A stretch of DNA of 61,591 bases from Streptomyces sp. man185 (GTDB lineage: Bacteria > Actinomycetota > Actinomycetes > Streptomycetales > Streptomycetaceae), in NCBI GenBank assembly GCA_002551355.1, contig NTHE01000049.1, positions 1 through 61,591 on the forward strand. The letters are read 5' to 3'. Each line of letters opens with the position of its first letter. The first letter of the stretch is position 1. The notes beneath the pieces are model-generated. The model was not told the DNA's origin and did no database searches. It worked only from the letters and a program-made list of their open reading frames with translations. Shown here piece after piece: positions 28,881 to 36,500 of this stretch. The translations under genes and the position numbers were made by a program.

Positions 28881-30122
28881 GTGAACCACACAGCGAAGAG
28901 CGCACGCGCCGGCTCGGCCGCCGTGCTGACCTGGGCAGGACTGCTGACCGTGCTGGCCCTGCTGACCGGCTGCACCGACACCCGGGAGGCCCTGCTCAAC
29001 GGCAAGGCGCGATCCCCCGGCGAAGCGATCAGCGTCTTCCCCGAGAACGGCGCCGAGGACGTCGACGAGGAGACCCGGATCGCGGTGAAGATCCCCGACG
29101 GGCGGCTGGAGAGCGTGAAGGTGATGCGGATCGAGGACGCGCAGCAGCAGACGGTGGCGGGGCGCATCACCGAGGACGGGCGCTCCTGGGTCCCGGAGCC
29201 CAAGGTGGCCCGGCTCGCCCTCGCCGCGAAGTACAGCATCGACGCGGTGGCCGTGGACGGACAGGGACGCCGCTCCGCACGGCACGCCACGTTCACCACG
29301 CTCGTCCCCGAGCACCGCTTCATCGGCTACTTCAAACCGGAGAACCGGTCCACCGTCGGCACCGGCATGATCGTCTCCTTCTCCTTCAACCGCCCGGTCG
29401 CCGACCGGGCCGCGGTGGAGAAGGCCATCCGGGTGACGTCCGATCCGGTGGTGGAGGTCGCCGGCCACTGGTTCGGCAAGGACCGGCTCGACTTCCGCCC
29501 GAAGACGTACTGGAAGCCCGGCACCGAGGTCACCGTCGACATCGGGCTGCGGGACGTCGAGGGGGCCCCGGGGGTCTACGGCAGCCAGGACAAGACCGTC
29601 GTCTTCACGGTCGGCCGCTCCCAGGTCTCCCGGGTCGACGCGGAGGCCAAGACGATGGAGGTGCGGCGGGACGGAGAGCTCGTGGAAACGGTCCCGATCA
29701 CCGCGGGCGCCCCGAAGACGACCACGTACAACGGGCGGATGGTCGTCACCGAGATGCACGAGGTGACCCGGATGAACGGGGCGACCGTCGGCTTCACGGA
29801 CAAGAAGGGCAAGGGCGAGTACGACATCAAGGACGTGCCGCACGCGATCCGGCTCACCGAGTCCGGCACCTTCCTGCACGGCAACTACTGGGCCGACGAG
29901 TCCGTCTTCGGCGAGAAGAACGTCAGCCACGGCTGCATCGGGCTGCGCGACGCCAAGGGCGGTGGCGGCTCCACCCCCGGCGGCTGGTTCTTCGACCGGA
30001 CCCTGATCGGTGACGTGGTCGAGGTGGTCAACTCCAAGGACAAGAAGGTCGCACCGGACAACGGGCTCAGCGGCTGGAACATGGGCTGGAAGAAGTGGAA
30101 GGCGGGCTCCGCCGTGCGCTGA
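28881..30122 (+). CDS. L,D-transpeptidase lipoprotein (first of tandem pair)
   Basis: A 413-residue cell-envelope lipoprotein that would form 3-3 cross-links in peptidoglycan. The signal ends in the lipobox LLTGC. Two Ig-like domains follow (about 45-135 and 140-245), as in the mycobacterial LdtMt2 type, then the YkuD catalytic domain (about 250-390) with His near 333 in TFLHGNYW and the nucleophile Cys352 in SHGCIGLRD. The C-terminal DNGLSGWNMGWKKW is shared with the next gene. GTG 28881 is preceded by GGGGGAGC. It is about 220 bases upstream of a close paralogue, so the pair is a tandem duplication. Confidence 0.93.
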   Translation: MNHTAKSARAGSAAVLTWAGLLTVLALLTGCTDTREALLNGKARSPGEAISVFPENGAEDVDEETRIAVKIPDGRLESVKVMRIEDAQQQTVAGRITEDGRSWVPEPKVARLALAAKYSIDAVAVDGQGRRSARHATFTTLVPEHRFIGYFKPENRSTVGTGMIVSFSFNRPVADRAAVEKAIRVTSDPVVEVAGHWFGKDRLDFRPKTYWKPGTEVTVDIGLRDVEGAPGVYGSQDKTVVFTVGRSQVSRVDAEAKTMEVRRDGELVETVPITAGAPKTTTYNGRMVVTEMHEVTRMNGATVGFTDKKGKGEYDIKDVPHAIRLTESGTFLHGNYWADESVFGEKNVSHGCIGLRDAKGGGGSTPGGWFFDRTLIGDVVEVVNSKDKKVAPDNGLSGWNMGWKKWKAGSAVR

Positions 30123-30339
30123 GCCCCGCGCCGGGGCCGCTCCCCGCGCCTCGGACCCGGCCGCCCCGGCACCCCGCGCCACCTGCACAGCTCCCCGGAC
30201 CACTTGGGACGGAACGGTGACATCCCGGGGGGAGTTCACCGCGCCCGCGATGTGATTATCTTGCGGCGGGCGTGCATATGCAGCGCGCGGGGGTGCGGGT
30301 CTTGGCGGGAGCCGGGCCGTGCGAGGGGAGACGACCACA

Positions 30340-31584
30340 GTGAACGGGCAGCCGATATCGGGGGCATCGGCCGGGGCGAGCGGGAAGCGGCGCGGCGGGC
30401 CGGGGCTTCGGGCCCTGGTCCTGGGAGCACTGCTGTTGCTGGTGACGGCGTGCGGCGGCGGTGCCGACGCGGGGGACGAGAAGGGGTCGGCGGGCAGCAC
30501 GAAGAAGGAGGACACGACCGCCTCGCAGGCGGTCGTGACCATCGCGCCCAAGGACGGCGCGGAGGCCGTGGCGACCAGCGGCGCCCTGAAGATCGGCGCC
30601 GAGCAGGGCAAGCTGACCACGGTGAAGGTCGCCGATCCGAAGGGCAACGAGGTCGAGGGCGGGATCTCGGCCGACGGCGTGAGCTGGACGCCCGAGCGGC
30701 ACCTCGCCGCCTCCACCAAGTACACGGTGCACGCGGTCGCCAAGGACGCCGAGGGCCGTGAGTCGGCGAAGGACACCACCTTCACCACGCTCGTCCCGGC
30801 GAACACCTTCATCGGGCAGTACACGCCGGAGGACGGCTCCACCGTCGGGGTCGGCATGCCGGTCTCCATCAACTTCACCCGCGGGATCACCGACCCGGAC
30901 GCGGTGGAGAAGGGCATCAAGGTGACGGCCGACCCGGCCGTCGAGATCGAGGGCCACTGGTTCGGCAACGACCGCCTCGACTTCCGCCCGGAGAAGTACT
31001 GGGCGGCGGGCACCGAGGTGACCGTCGAACTCAACCTCGACGGCGTCGAGGGCCGGCCGGGCGTCTACGGCAAGCAGGCCAAGACGGTGAAGTTCACCAT
31101 CGGCCGCAGCCAGGTCTCCACCGTCGACGCGAGCGCGAAGCGGATGAAGGTGGTCCGTGACGGCAAGCAGATCAAGGACATCCCGATCTCTGCGGGCGCC
31201 CCGGCGACGACCACGTACAACGGTCAGATGGTCATCAGCGAGAAGCTCAAGGTGACCCGGATGAACGGCGACACCGTCGGCTTCGGCGGCGAGTACGACA
31301 TCAAGGACGTCCCGCACGCCATGCGGCTGTCCACCTCGGGCACCTTCCTGCACGGCAACTACTGGGGCGCGTCCTCGATCTTCGGCACCACGAACACCAG
31401 TCACGGCTGTGTCGGTCTGCGCGATGTGCGCGGCGGCTACGACAACCAGACGCCGGCGGCCTGGTTCTACAACAAGTCGATGATCGGCGACGTGGTCATC
31501 GTGAAGAACTCCAAGGACAAGCAGATCGCCCCGGACAACGGCCTCAACGGCTGGAACATGGACTGGGAGGAGTGGAAGAAGTAG
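30340..31584 (+). CDS. L,D-transpeptidase lipoprotein (second of tandem pair)
   Basis: A 414-residue paralogue of the preceding gene with the same order: lipoprotein signal with lipobox VTAC, a Lys/Ser/Thr linker, two Ig-like domains, YkuD domain. The nucleophile is Cys357 in SHGCVGLRD, with TFLHGNYWGASS supplying the active-site His. It ends DNGLNGWNMDWEEWKK. GTG 30340 is favoured because GGGGAG lies about 10 bases upstream; an in-frame GTG at 30319 would add seven residues. A strong terminator follows. Divergence at the N-terminus and linker, but not in the active site, suggests both are functional. Confidence 0.93.
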   Translation: MNGQPISGASAGASGKRRGGPGLRALVLGALLLLVTACGGGADAGDEKGSAGSTKKEDTTASQAVVTIAPKDGAEAVATSGALKIGAEQGKLTTVKVADPKGNEVEGGISADGVSWTPERHLAASTKYTVHAVAKDAEGRESAKDTTFTTLVPANTFIGQYTPEDGSTVGVGMPVSINFTRGITDPDAVEKGIKVTADPAVEIEGHWFGNDRLDFRPEKYWAAGTEVTVELNLDGVEGRPGVYGKQAKTVKFTIGRSQVSTVDASAKRMKVVRDGKQIKDIPISAGAPATTTYNGQMVISEKLKVTRMNGDTVGFGGEYDIKDVPHAMRLSTSGTFLHGNYWGASSIFGTTNTSHGCVGLRDVRGGYDNQTPAAWFYNKSMIGDVVIVKNSKDKQIAPDNGLNGWNMDWEEWKK

Positions 31585-31610
31585 TTCTCTTCCGCTCCTG
31601 AACGACCCCG

Positions 31611-31647
31611 GCGGGCCCGGTGCTGTGACCAACGGCACCGGGCCCGC
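31611..31647 (+). terminator. terminator after the transpeptidase genes
   Basis: A 13-bp perfect stem (31611-31623 with 31635-31647) and an 11-base loop, starting 27 bases after the stop codon and ending 29 bases before the next start. Confidence 0.85.
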
Positions 31648-31675
31648 AGTCGTTAGCGGTGGTTAACCTCTAGCC

Positions 31676-32443
31676 ATGACTGTGACTCTCGAAGTACGCG
31701 ACGGCGTCGGCACCATCCAGCTCGACCGGCCTCCCATGAACGCCCTGGACGTGGCGATCCAGGACCGGCTGCGGGAGCTGGCCGAGGAGGCGACCCGGCG
31801 GGAGGACGTGCGGGCCGTGATCCTCTACGGCGGCGAGAAGGTGTTCGCGGCGGGCGCGGACATCAAGGAGATGCAGGCGATGGACCACACCGCGATGATC
31901 CTCCGCTCCAAGGGCCTCCAGGACGCCTTCACCGCCGTCGCCCGCATCCCCAAGCCGGTCGTCGCCGCCGTCACCGGTTACGCGCTCGGCGGCGGCTGCG
32001 AGCTGGCGCTCTGCGCCGACTTCCGGATCGCCGCGGACAACGCCAAGCTCGGCCAGCCGGAGATCCTCCTCGGGCTGATCCCGGGCGCCGGCGGCACCCA
32101 GCGGCTCGCCCGGCTGATCGGCCCCTCCCGGGCCAAGGACCTCATCTTCACCGGCCGCATGGTCAAGGCGGAGGAGGCCCTGACGCTGGGCCTGGTCGAT
32201 CGCGTGGTCCCGGCCGCCGAGGTCTACGAGCAGGCGTACACCTGGGCCGCCAAGCTGGCCAAGGGACCCGCGCTGGCGCTGCGCGCGGCCAAGGAGTCGA
32301 TCGACGCCGGACTGGAGACGGACCTCGACACCGGGCTCACCATCGAGCGGAACTGGTTCTCCGGACTCTTCGCCACCGAGGACCGCGAGCGGGGTATGCG
32401 CAGCTTCGTCGAGGAGGGGCCGGGCAAGGCCTCCTTCCTCTGA
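31676..32443 (+). CDS. enoyl-CoA hydratase/isomerase family protein
   Basis: A 255-residue crotonase-fold enzyme that would hydrate trans-2-enoyl-CoA in beta-oxidation or related acyl-CoA chemistry. Oxyanion-hole elements are KVFAAGADIKEM (about 57-68) and YALGGGCELAL (about 101-111). The general acid/base glutamates are likely in CELAL and in GQPEILLGLIPGAGGTQRL (about 123-141). Length and C-terminal helices (RGMRSFVEEG) are normal. ATG 31676. The physiological substrate is not evident from the neighbours. Its stop codon overlaps the first unit of a three-fold repeat. Confidence 0.92.
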   Translation: MTVTLEVRDGVGTIQLDRPPMNALDVAIQDRLRELAEEATRREDVRAVILYGGEKVFAAGADIKEMQAMDHTAMILRSKGLQDAFTAVARIPKPVVAAVTGYALGGGCELALCADFRIAADNAKLGQPEILLGLIPGAGGTQRLARLIGPSRAKDLIFTGRMVKAEEALTLGLVDRVVPAAEVYEQAYTWAAKLAKGPALALRAAKESIDAGLETDLDTGLTIERNWFSGLFATEDRERGMRSFVEEGPGKASFL

Positions 32444-32500
32444 TCCGTAGTCAGATGAACCGTGATCCATAGTCAGGTCGGGGCCGCCCGTAGTCGGGTC
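32441..32500. repeat. three spaced repeats, core CCGTAGTCNGGT
   Basis: TGATCCGTAGTCAGAT (32441-32456), TGATCCATAGTCAGGT (32463-32478) and CCGTAGTCGGGT (32488-32499) are spaced 22 and 21 bases, two helical turns. They lie just downstream of the hydratase stop and upstream of the ATPase gene. Regulatory binding is possible. Confidence 0.45.
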
Positions 32501-32543
32501 GGGCGGTCCGGCGTGGGGAGTTCATCCGTCAGGGCGGATTATC

Positions 32544-32570
32544 CGGGCCTTAAGGCAACCTTAAGGCCCG
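32544..32570. terminator. 12-bp hairpin with 3-base loop
   Basis: Arms CGGGCCTTAAGG (32544-32555) and CCTTAAGGCCCG (32559-32570) pair perfectly around CAA. It is about 100 bases after the enoyl-CoA hydratase and may be its terminator. Confidence 0.6.
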
Positions 32571-32739
32571 ACGCCGTCGCCGTCCGGGCAACCCGCGTGG
32601 GGCCGGGCGTCGCCGCAGCTCAGGTGGGTCGTTCGGGGTGCAGTCATGCCAGGGGCATATGCCGATAGCCTCCTGTGAACCCGGTTGTCCGGGGGTGCGG
32701 ATTCCGAAGGAACGGCCCCGGGAGGCGAATCGTGCGGCC

Positions 32740-33255
32740 ATGATGGTGGGCATGGCGGGCCTGGAGGGTGTGGAGCAGCCGCGACCGCGCAGCAGCGCGA
32801 CGGCGGCACGCAGTTCGTCGATCGTGGATGACGAACAGGCGTTCAAGGCGCTGGAGTTGTTCGGAAACCCGACCGAGGGGGAAGTCCGGCTGCCGTCCCG
32901 CCCGGAGTCGGCGGCGACGGCCCGTCGGCTCACCTCCTGCGTCGTGCTCCGCCAGTGGGCCCTCTCACCGCAGACCGCCGAGTACGCGGTGCTCCTCGTC
33001 TCCGAGCTCGTCGGCAACGCCGTACGCCACACCGGGGCCCGGGTCTTCGGGTTACGCATGGTGCGTCGCCGGGGCTGGATCCGCATCGAGGTGCGCGACC
33101 CCTCGCGCGGACTGCCGTGTCTGATGCCGGTGCGCGAGATGGACGTCAGCGGCCGGGGGCTCTTCCTCGTCGACAAGCTCTCCGACCGCTGGGGCGTGGA
33201 CCTGCTGCCACGCGGCAAGACCACCTGGTTCGAGATGCGGATCTCCGACCGCTGA
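32740..33255 (+). CDS. ATP-binding regulatory protein (HATPase_c_2, RsbW/SpoIIAB-like)
   Basis: About 171 residues, with a single GHKL ATPase domain of the anti-sigma-factor serine-kinase type, very common in Streptomyces. The N-box is in VLLVSELVGNAVRHTGARV and the G-box is DVSGRGLFLVDKLSDRWG. The first 50 residues are low complexity. Members bind sigma factors or phosphorylate anti-sigma antagonists, and many are orphans. The start is uncertain: ATG 32740, 32743 or 32752 are all in frame; GGGAGG is about 15 bases before 32740. No cognate sigma factor or antagonist lies nearby. Confidence 0.85.
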   Translation: MMVGMAGLEGVEQPRPRSSATAARSSSIVDDEQAFKALELFGNPTEGEVRLPSRPESAATARRLTSCVVLRQWALSPQTAEYAVLLVSELVGNAVRHTGARVFGLRMVRRRGWIRIEVRDPSRGLPCLMPVREMDVSGRGLFLVDKLSDRWGVDLLPRGKTTWFEMRISDR

Positions 33256-33640
33256 CCGCTGAGCGCTGATCGCCGATACGCAGAAGCCCCCGGTCGGCCT
33301 TGGTGCGGCGCTGCGGGGGCTTCTGGCGGGGGCCGTGAAATGGGGGGTGTGTTCACGGCCGCTCATGGCGACCTGGCCCGGGTCAATGGGGGTCGTGGGT
33401 CCGACTATGGCAGACGGGCGACCTCGGTGCCAAAGCGTCATTTGGGTACATTCTGGTGCGAATCGGGCATTCATTGGCTGAATCGTAGGTGTGCTCGGTC
33501 ACTTGCCTGGCTTTCCATGCATCTTTATGGAGACGCCTGAATGATTCACAGATCAATCCGACAATCGGTCAATCGTCACATTCTGCCCATTCCGCCTCTA
33601 CTGTGTCCCGGGGAATCCGTGGAACACGAGGTGGTCGGGC
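33256..33640. other. intergenic region, A+T-richer
   Basis: 385 bases with a terminator at its left end (33281-33325) and no supported gene. The stretch 33430-33600 is clearly richer in A+T than the flanks, so it likely holds the promoter of the next gene, but I cannot place -35/-10 boxes with confidence. Confidence 0.4.
33281..33325 (+). terminator. terminator after the ATPase gene
   Basis: CAGAAGCCCCCG (33281-33292) pairs perfectly with CGGGGGCTTCTG (33314-33325), leaving a 21-base loop, 26 bases after the stop codon. Confidence 0.8.
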
Positions 33641-34480
33641 ATGGACGGACGGGGCGCGGCGGTGCGCCGACGCGAGGCGCTGGGAGCCGCGGCCGGGCTG
33701 CTCGGGGCCGCCCTCGCGGCGGGTTGCGGGCAGGGCGGCGGCGCGACCGGGGCCGCCGGTGGGCCCGGCGCGGGCGAGGCGGCCAAGGGGCCCGTTCCCC
33801 CGCCCGGCCACGTGCCCCCGGCCGCCGCCCCGCGCCGCTTCCCCGGCCTGCCCGGTCTGATCGCGCACGGCCCCCGCGACCGGCCCCGCGTCGCCCTCAC
33901 CTTCGACGGGCGGGGCGACCCGGACCTCGCCCGCACCGCACTCGCCCGGTGCGAACAGGCCGGGGCCCGCGTCACGGTGCTCGCGGTCGGCGCCTGGCTC
34001 GCCGAACACCCCGGCCTGGCCCGCCGGATCCTGGACGGGGGCCACGAGATCGGCAACCACACCGAGCACCACCTCGACCTCGCGGCCCTGGACGACCGCG
34101 CGGCGTACGAGGAGATCGCCGCCTGCGCCCGGCGGCTGCGCCGGCTCACCGGGTCCATCGGCACCTGGTTCCGCCCGTCGCCCACCGCGTCCGCCTCCCC
34201 GCTCGTCCAGCGCCTCGCCCGGCGGGCCGGCTACCCCCATGTCCTCGGCTGCGACGTGGAGTCGCTCGACCACGCGGCCACCCGCGTCGCCGCCGTCACC
34301 CGGAAGGTCGCCGGGGAGCTGCGCAACGGATCGGTGGTGGAGCTGAGCCTCGGCCGCCCGGTCACCGTCGACGCGCTGCCGCTGCTCCTCGCCGAGATCG
34401 GCCGGCGCGGGCTGCACGCGGTGACGGCCACGGAGCTGATGGACCGACCGGCCGCCGACGTCACCCGGACGGCCCGATAA
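33641..34480 (+). CDS. polysaccharide deacetylase-fold lipoprotein, degenerate motif 1
   Basis: A 279-residue exported protein. The start MDGRGAAVRRREALG plus hydrophobic core and LAAGC looks like a Tat-type lipoprotein signal (lipid Cys near residue 29). The NodB domain runs from about 80. Motif 2 is present (HEIGNHTEHHLDL, the H-x3-H zinc ligands). Motif 3 is RPSPTA. Motif 1, normally TFDDG, reads TFDGRGD, so the metal-binding second Asp is missing. It may be inactive or have altered metal binding. ATG 33641 has no strong ribosome site. A canonical member would remove acetyl groups from chitin or peptidoglycan. Confidence 0.8.
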   Translation: MDGRGAAVRRREALGAAAGLLGAALAAGCGQGGGATGAAGGPGAGEAAKGPVPPPGHVPPAAAPRRFPGLPGLIAHGPRDRPRVALTFDGRGDPDLARTALARCEQAGARVTVLAVGAWLAEHPGLARRILDGGHEIGNHTEHHLDLAALDDRAAYEEIAACARRLRRLTGSIGTWFRPSPTASASPLVQRLARRAGYPHVLGCDVESLDHAATRVAAVTRKVAGELRNGSVVELSLGRPVTVDALPLLLAEIGRRGLHAVTATELMDRPAADVTRTAR

Positions 34481-34519
34481 TCTGACCCCTGACATTCGGC
34501 ATCACGAAGGGGCGGAACA

Positions 34520-34735
34520 GTGGCGGACATCGAGTCGGCGCGCACGGTATTCGACAGGTTCGACGCGAACGGCGACGGGCTCATCACGGCCAACGAGTAC
34601 AAGAGCGCGATGGCCCAGCTGGGCGACCCCTTCGTCACCGAGACGGTGGCGCAGGCGATCATCAACGCCCACGACGGCAACGGCGACGGCCTGCTCACCT
34701 TCGACGAGTTCTGGGCCGCGCAGAACAAGGCCTGA
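34520..34735 (+). CDS. small EF-hand calcium-binding protein
   Basis: A 71-residue cytosolic protein that is essentially one EF-hand pair. Loop 1 is DANGDGLITANE and loop 2 is DGNGDGLLTFDE, both with ideal acidic residues at positions 1, 3, 5 and 12, so both should bind Ca2+. It resembles the small calmodulin-like CabB/CabC-type proteins of Streptomyces, linked to calcium buffering and aerial hyphae. GTG 34520 follows AAGGGGCGG. No partner is visible. Confidence 0.9.
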   Translation: MADIESARTVFDRFDANGDGLITANEYKSAMAQLGDPFVTETVAQAIINAHDGNGDGLLTFDEFWAAQNKA

Positions 34736-34937
34736 CCCGGCAGCACTGCCCGATCCGGTGGGCCAGGGCCTGGGCAAGCCGGTCAAGGCCCGATCTGCCG
34801 CGCGGCGGCCGGTCCCGCGCCGTCGGGGGCCGGCCGCCGCCGGTTACGCCCGCAGGCACCCCCTTCAGGGTGCTTGCGGCCTTGCCGCCCACCGTGCGCG
34901 GCTTGCTGTGTCTTTGTCCACCGGCCAGGATCGGGCC

Positions 34938-36500
34938 GTGACGTTCTCCGGATCCCCCGCCGACCCGGCCGCGCCGACGATGTCGGCAAGCAGTGTGCCC
35001 CGCGTCGGCGAGATATCCGGGGCAGCGTCCGGGCAGTCGTCGGCCGCCCGCTCCTGGACGACCCCTCTCCTGCTCGGCGCCGCCGGCGTCCTCGCGCTCC
35101 TCGTCGCCCTGTTCGGTCCCGGCCTCGTGGCGCGCGGCACCGGCGAACTCCGGATACCCGGCGCGGGGCTCACCAGCGTGCTCCGCACCGTCCTGTTCGC
35201 CGCGCTCGCCCTCCACCTGGGCGAACTCCTCGCCCCACAGCTGACCCGGCCCGTCCGGGGCCGCCCCCGTACCGCCGTACGGAGCTGGGCGGTGATCGCC
35301 TCGCTCGCCGGGGCGGCCGCCGCCGCCGGACAGATCGTCCGGCTCGCCGCCGTCAGCGATCTCGGGATCACCGAGACCTACGGCACCCGCGAGGGCGGAC
35401 TGCTCCTCCTCATCGCCAACGGCCTGGTCCTCGCGGCCGTCTGCGCCGGGAGCAAGCGCCCGGCCCTCGCGCTCGCCCCGCTCGCCCTCGTCGTCGGCGC
35501 GGAGGCCCTGCGCGCGCATCCGGAGGCGTACAGCCCGGAGTTCGGCGCCGCTCTCACCGTCGTCCATCTGACGGCCGCCTCGCTGTGGACCGGCGGCCTG
35601 CTGTACGTCCTGCGCACCATGTGGCTCTGGCGCGGCTCACCCGGCGCGGCCCGCGCGCTGCTCGGCCGGTACGCGCGTCTGGCGATCTGGCTGTACGTCG
35701 CCCTCGCCGCCACCGGCACCGCCTCGATGCTGCGCCGGCTGCCGCTGGACGTGGTGTTCACCTCCGCCTACGGGCGCACCCTGCTGGTCAAACTGGCGCT
35801 GATGGCCACCGCCGGCGCACTGGCGGTGGCGGCCGGGCGGCGGATGCTCCGGGACGCCGACCCGTCGGTCGCGCACCGGCTGGCCCGCCGCGAACAGGTC
35901 GTGCTGGGTCTTGTCGTGGTGGTCTCGGCGATCCTCACCGTGGTCCCCGACCCGCACTGGATCTCCCTCAGACCCCAGAGCCTGTCTGATCCATTCCCGT
36001 CTGCCTCACGACGCCATGCACGCACTCTCGCCACACCGGCCCCAGAGCCGAGTACGTCCAGTACGAGGGCCTGCGGCCGGCATGCCGAGAGCACGCACCT
36101 GACGCCGCGCGGCCGTCCTGCGGGCGACGACGGGAATGGTCAGACAGGTCCTAGCCCCTGTACGGCTTCCAGCCGCGCAACTCGTCGTCGCGCGGGGCCA
36201 GGACCAGCTCCGGTGCCCCAGGGCCGAAGACCGTCACGGGCCGCCGCGCGTCCCAGGACGGCCACCCCGGGTCCCCGCCCGTCGCGAAGTCCACCCACGC
36301 CCGGTGCATCGCGTCCGCCAGCTCCTGCGGGGCGTCCGGGCCGGTCAGCGCCTGTGTGTCGGGGTGGGCGAGCGTGTCGAAGACGAAGCCCAGCTCCAGC
36401 GCGTGACAGGCCCCGAGCCGCTGTACGGGGGTGGGCCAGCCGAACTCGTACACATACGTGGCACCGGGCGTCTCGCTCCGGGCGTCGGCCAGTCGGTTGA
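34938..36500 (+). CDS. CopD-like membrane protein, 3' end altered by insertion
   Basis: A polytopic membrane protein with about eight hydrophobic helices in codons 1-345 and the CopD copper-resistance domain (LTVVHLTAASLWTGGLLYVL; LGRYARLAIWLYVALAATG; AYGRTLLVKLALMA). Homology ends near 35975 (VVPDPHWISLRP). From there the frame enters a MITE-like element and then runs antisense through the 3' end of the carboxylesterase to a stop at 36500, which cannot be native. The original last few residues and stop were probably lost to the insertion. GTG 34938 is supported by AGGA at good spacing; ATG 34980 is an alternative. A CopD protein would handle copper at the membrane, with no CopC beside it here. 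Confidence 0.65.
   Translation: MTFSGSPADPAAPTMSASSVPRVGEISGAASGQSSAARSWTTPLLLGAAGVLALLVALFGPGLVARGTGELRIPGAGLTSVLRTVLFAALALHLGELLAPQLTRPVRGRPRTAVRSWAVIASLAGAAAAAGQIVRLAAVSDLGITETYGTREGGLLLLIANGLVLAAVCAGSKRPALALAPLALVVGAEALRAHPEAYSPEFGAALTVVHLTAASLWTGGLLYVLRTMWLWRGSPGAARALLGRYARLAIWLYVALAATGTASMLRRLPLDVVFTSAYGRTLLVKLALMATAGALAVAAGRRMLRDADPSVAHRLARREQVVLGLVVVVSAILTVVPDPHWISLRPQSLSDPFPSASRRHARTLATPAPEPSTSSTRACGRHAESTHLTPRGRPAGDDGNGQTGPSPCTASSRATRRRAGPGPAPVPQGRRPSRAAARPRTATPGPRPSRSPPTPGASRPPAPAGRPGRSAPVCRGGRACRRRSPAPARDRPRAAVRGWASRTRTHTWHRASRSGRRPVG
35978..36153. mobile_element. MITE-like element with 22-bp terminal inverted repeats
   Basis: Left end 35980-36001 reads GCCTGTCTGATCCATTCCCG onward; the right end (about 36130-36151), reverse-complemented, reads ACCTGTCTGACCATTCCCGTC. 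They agree apart from one base and a one-base indel. The element is about 175 bp, too short for a transposase. It reaches CTAG at its right edge, a target favoured by IS5-type elements, and this CTAG also supplies the stop of the carboxylesterase. It lies exactly where CopD homology ends. It may be a remnant of a larger insertion sequence. Confidence 0.6.
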
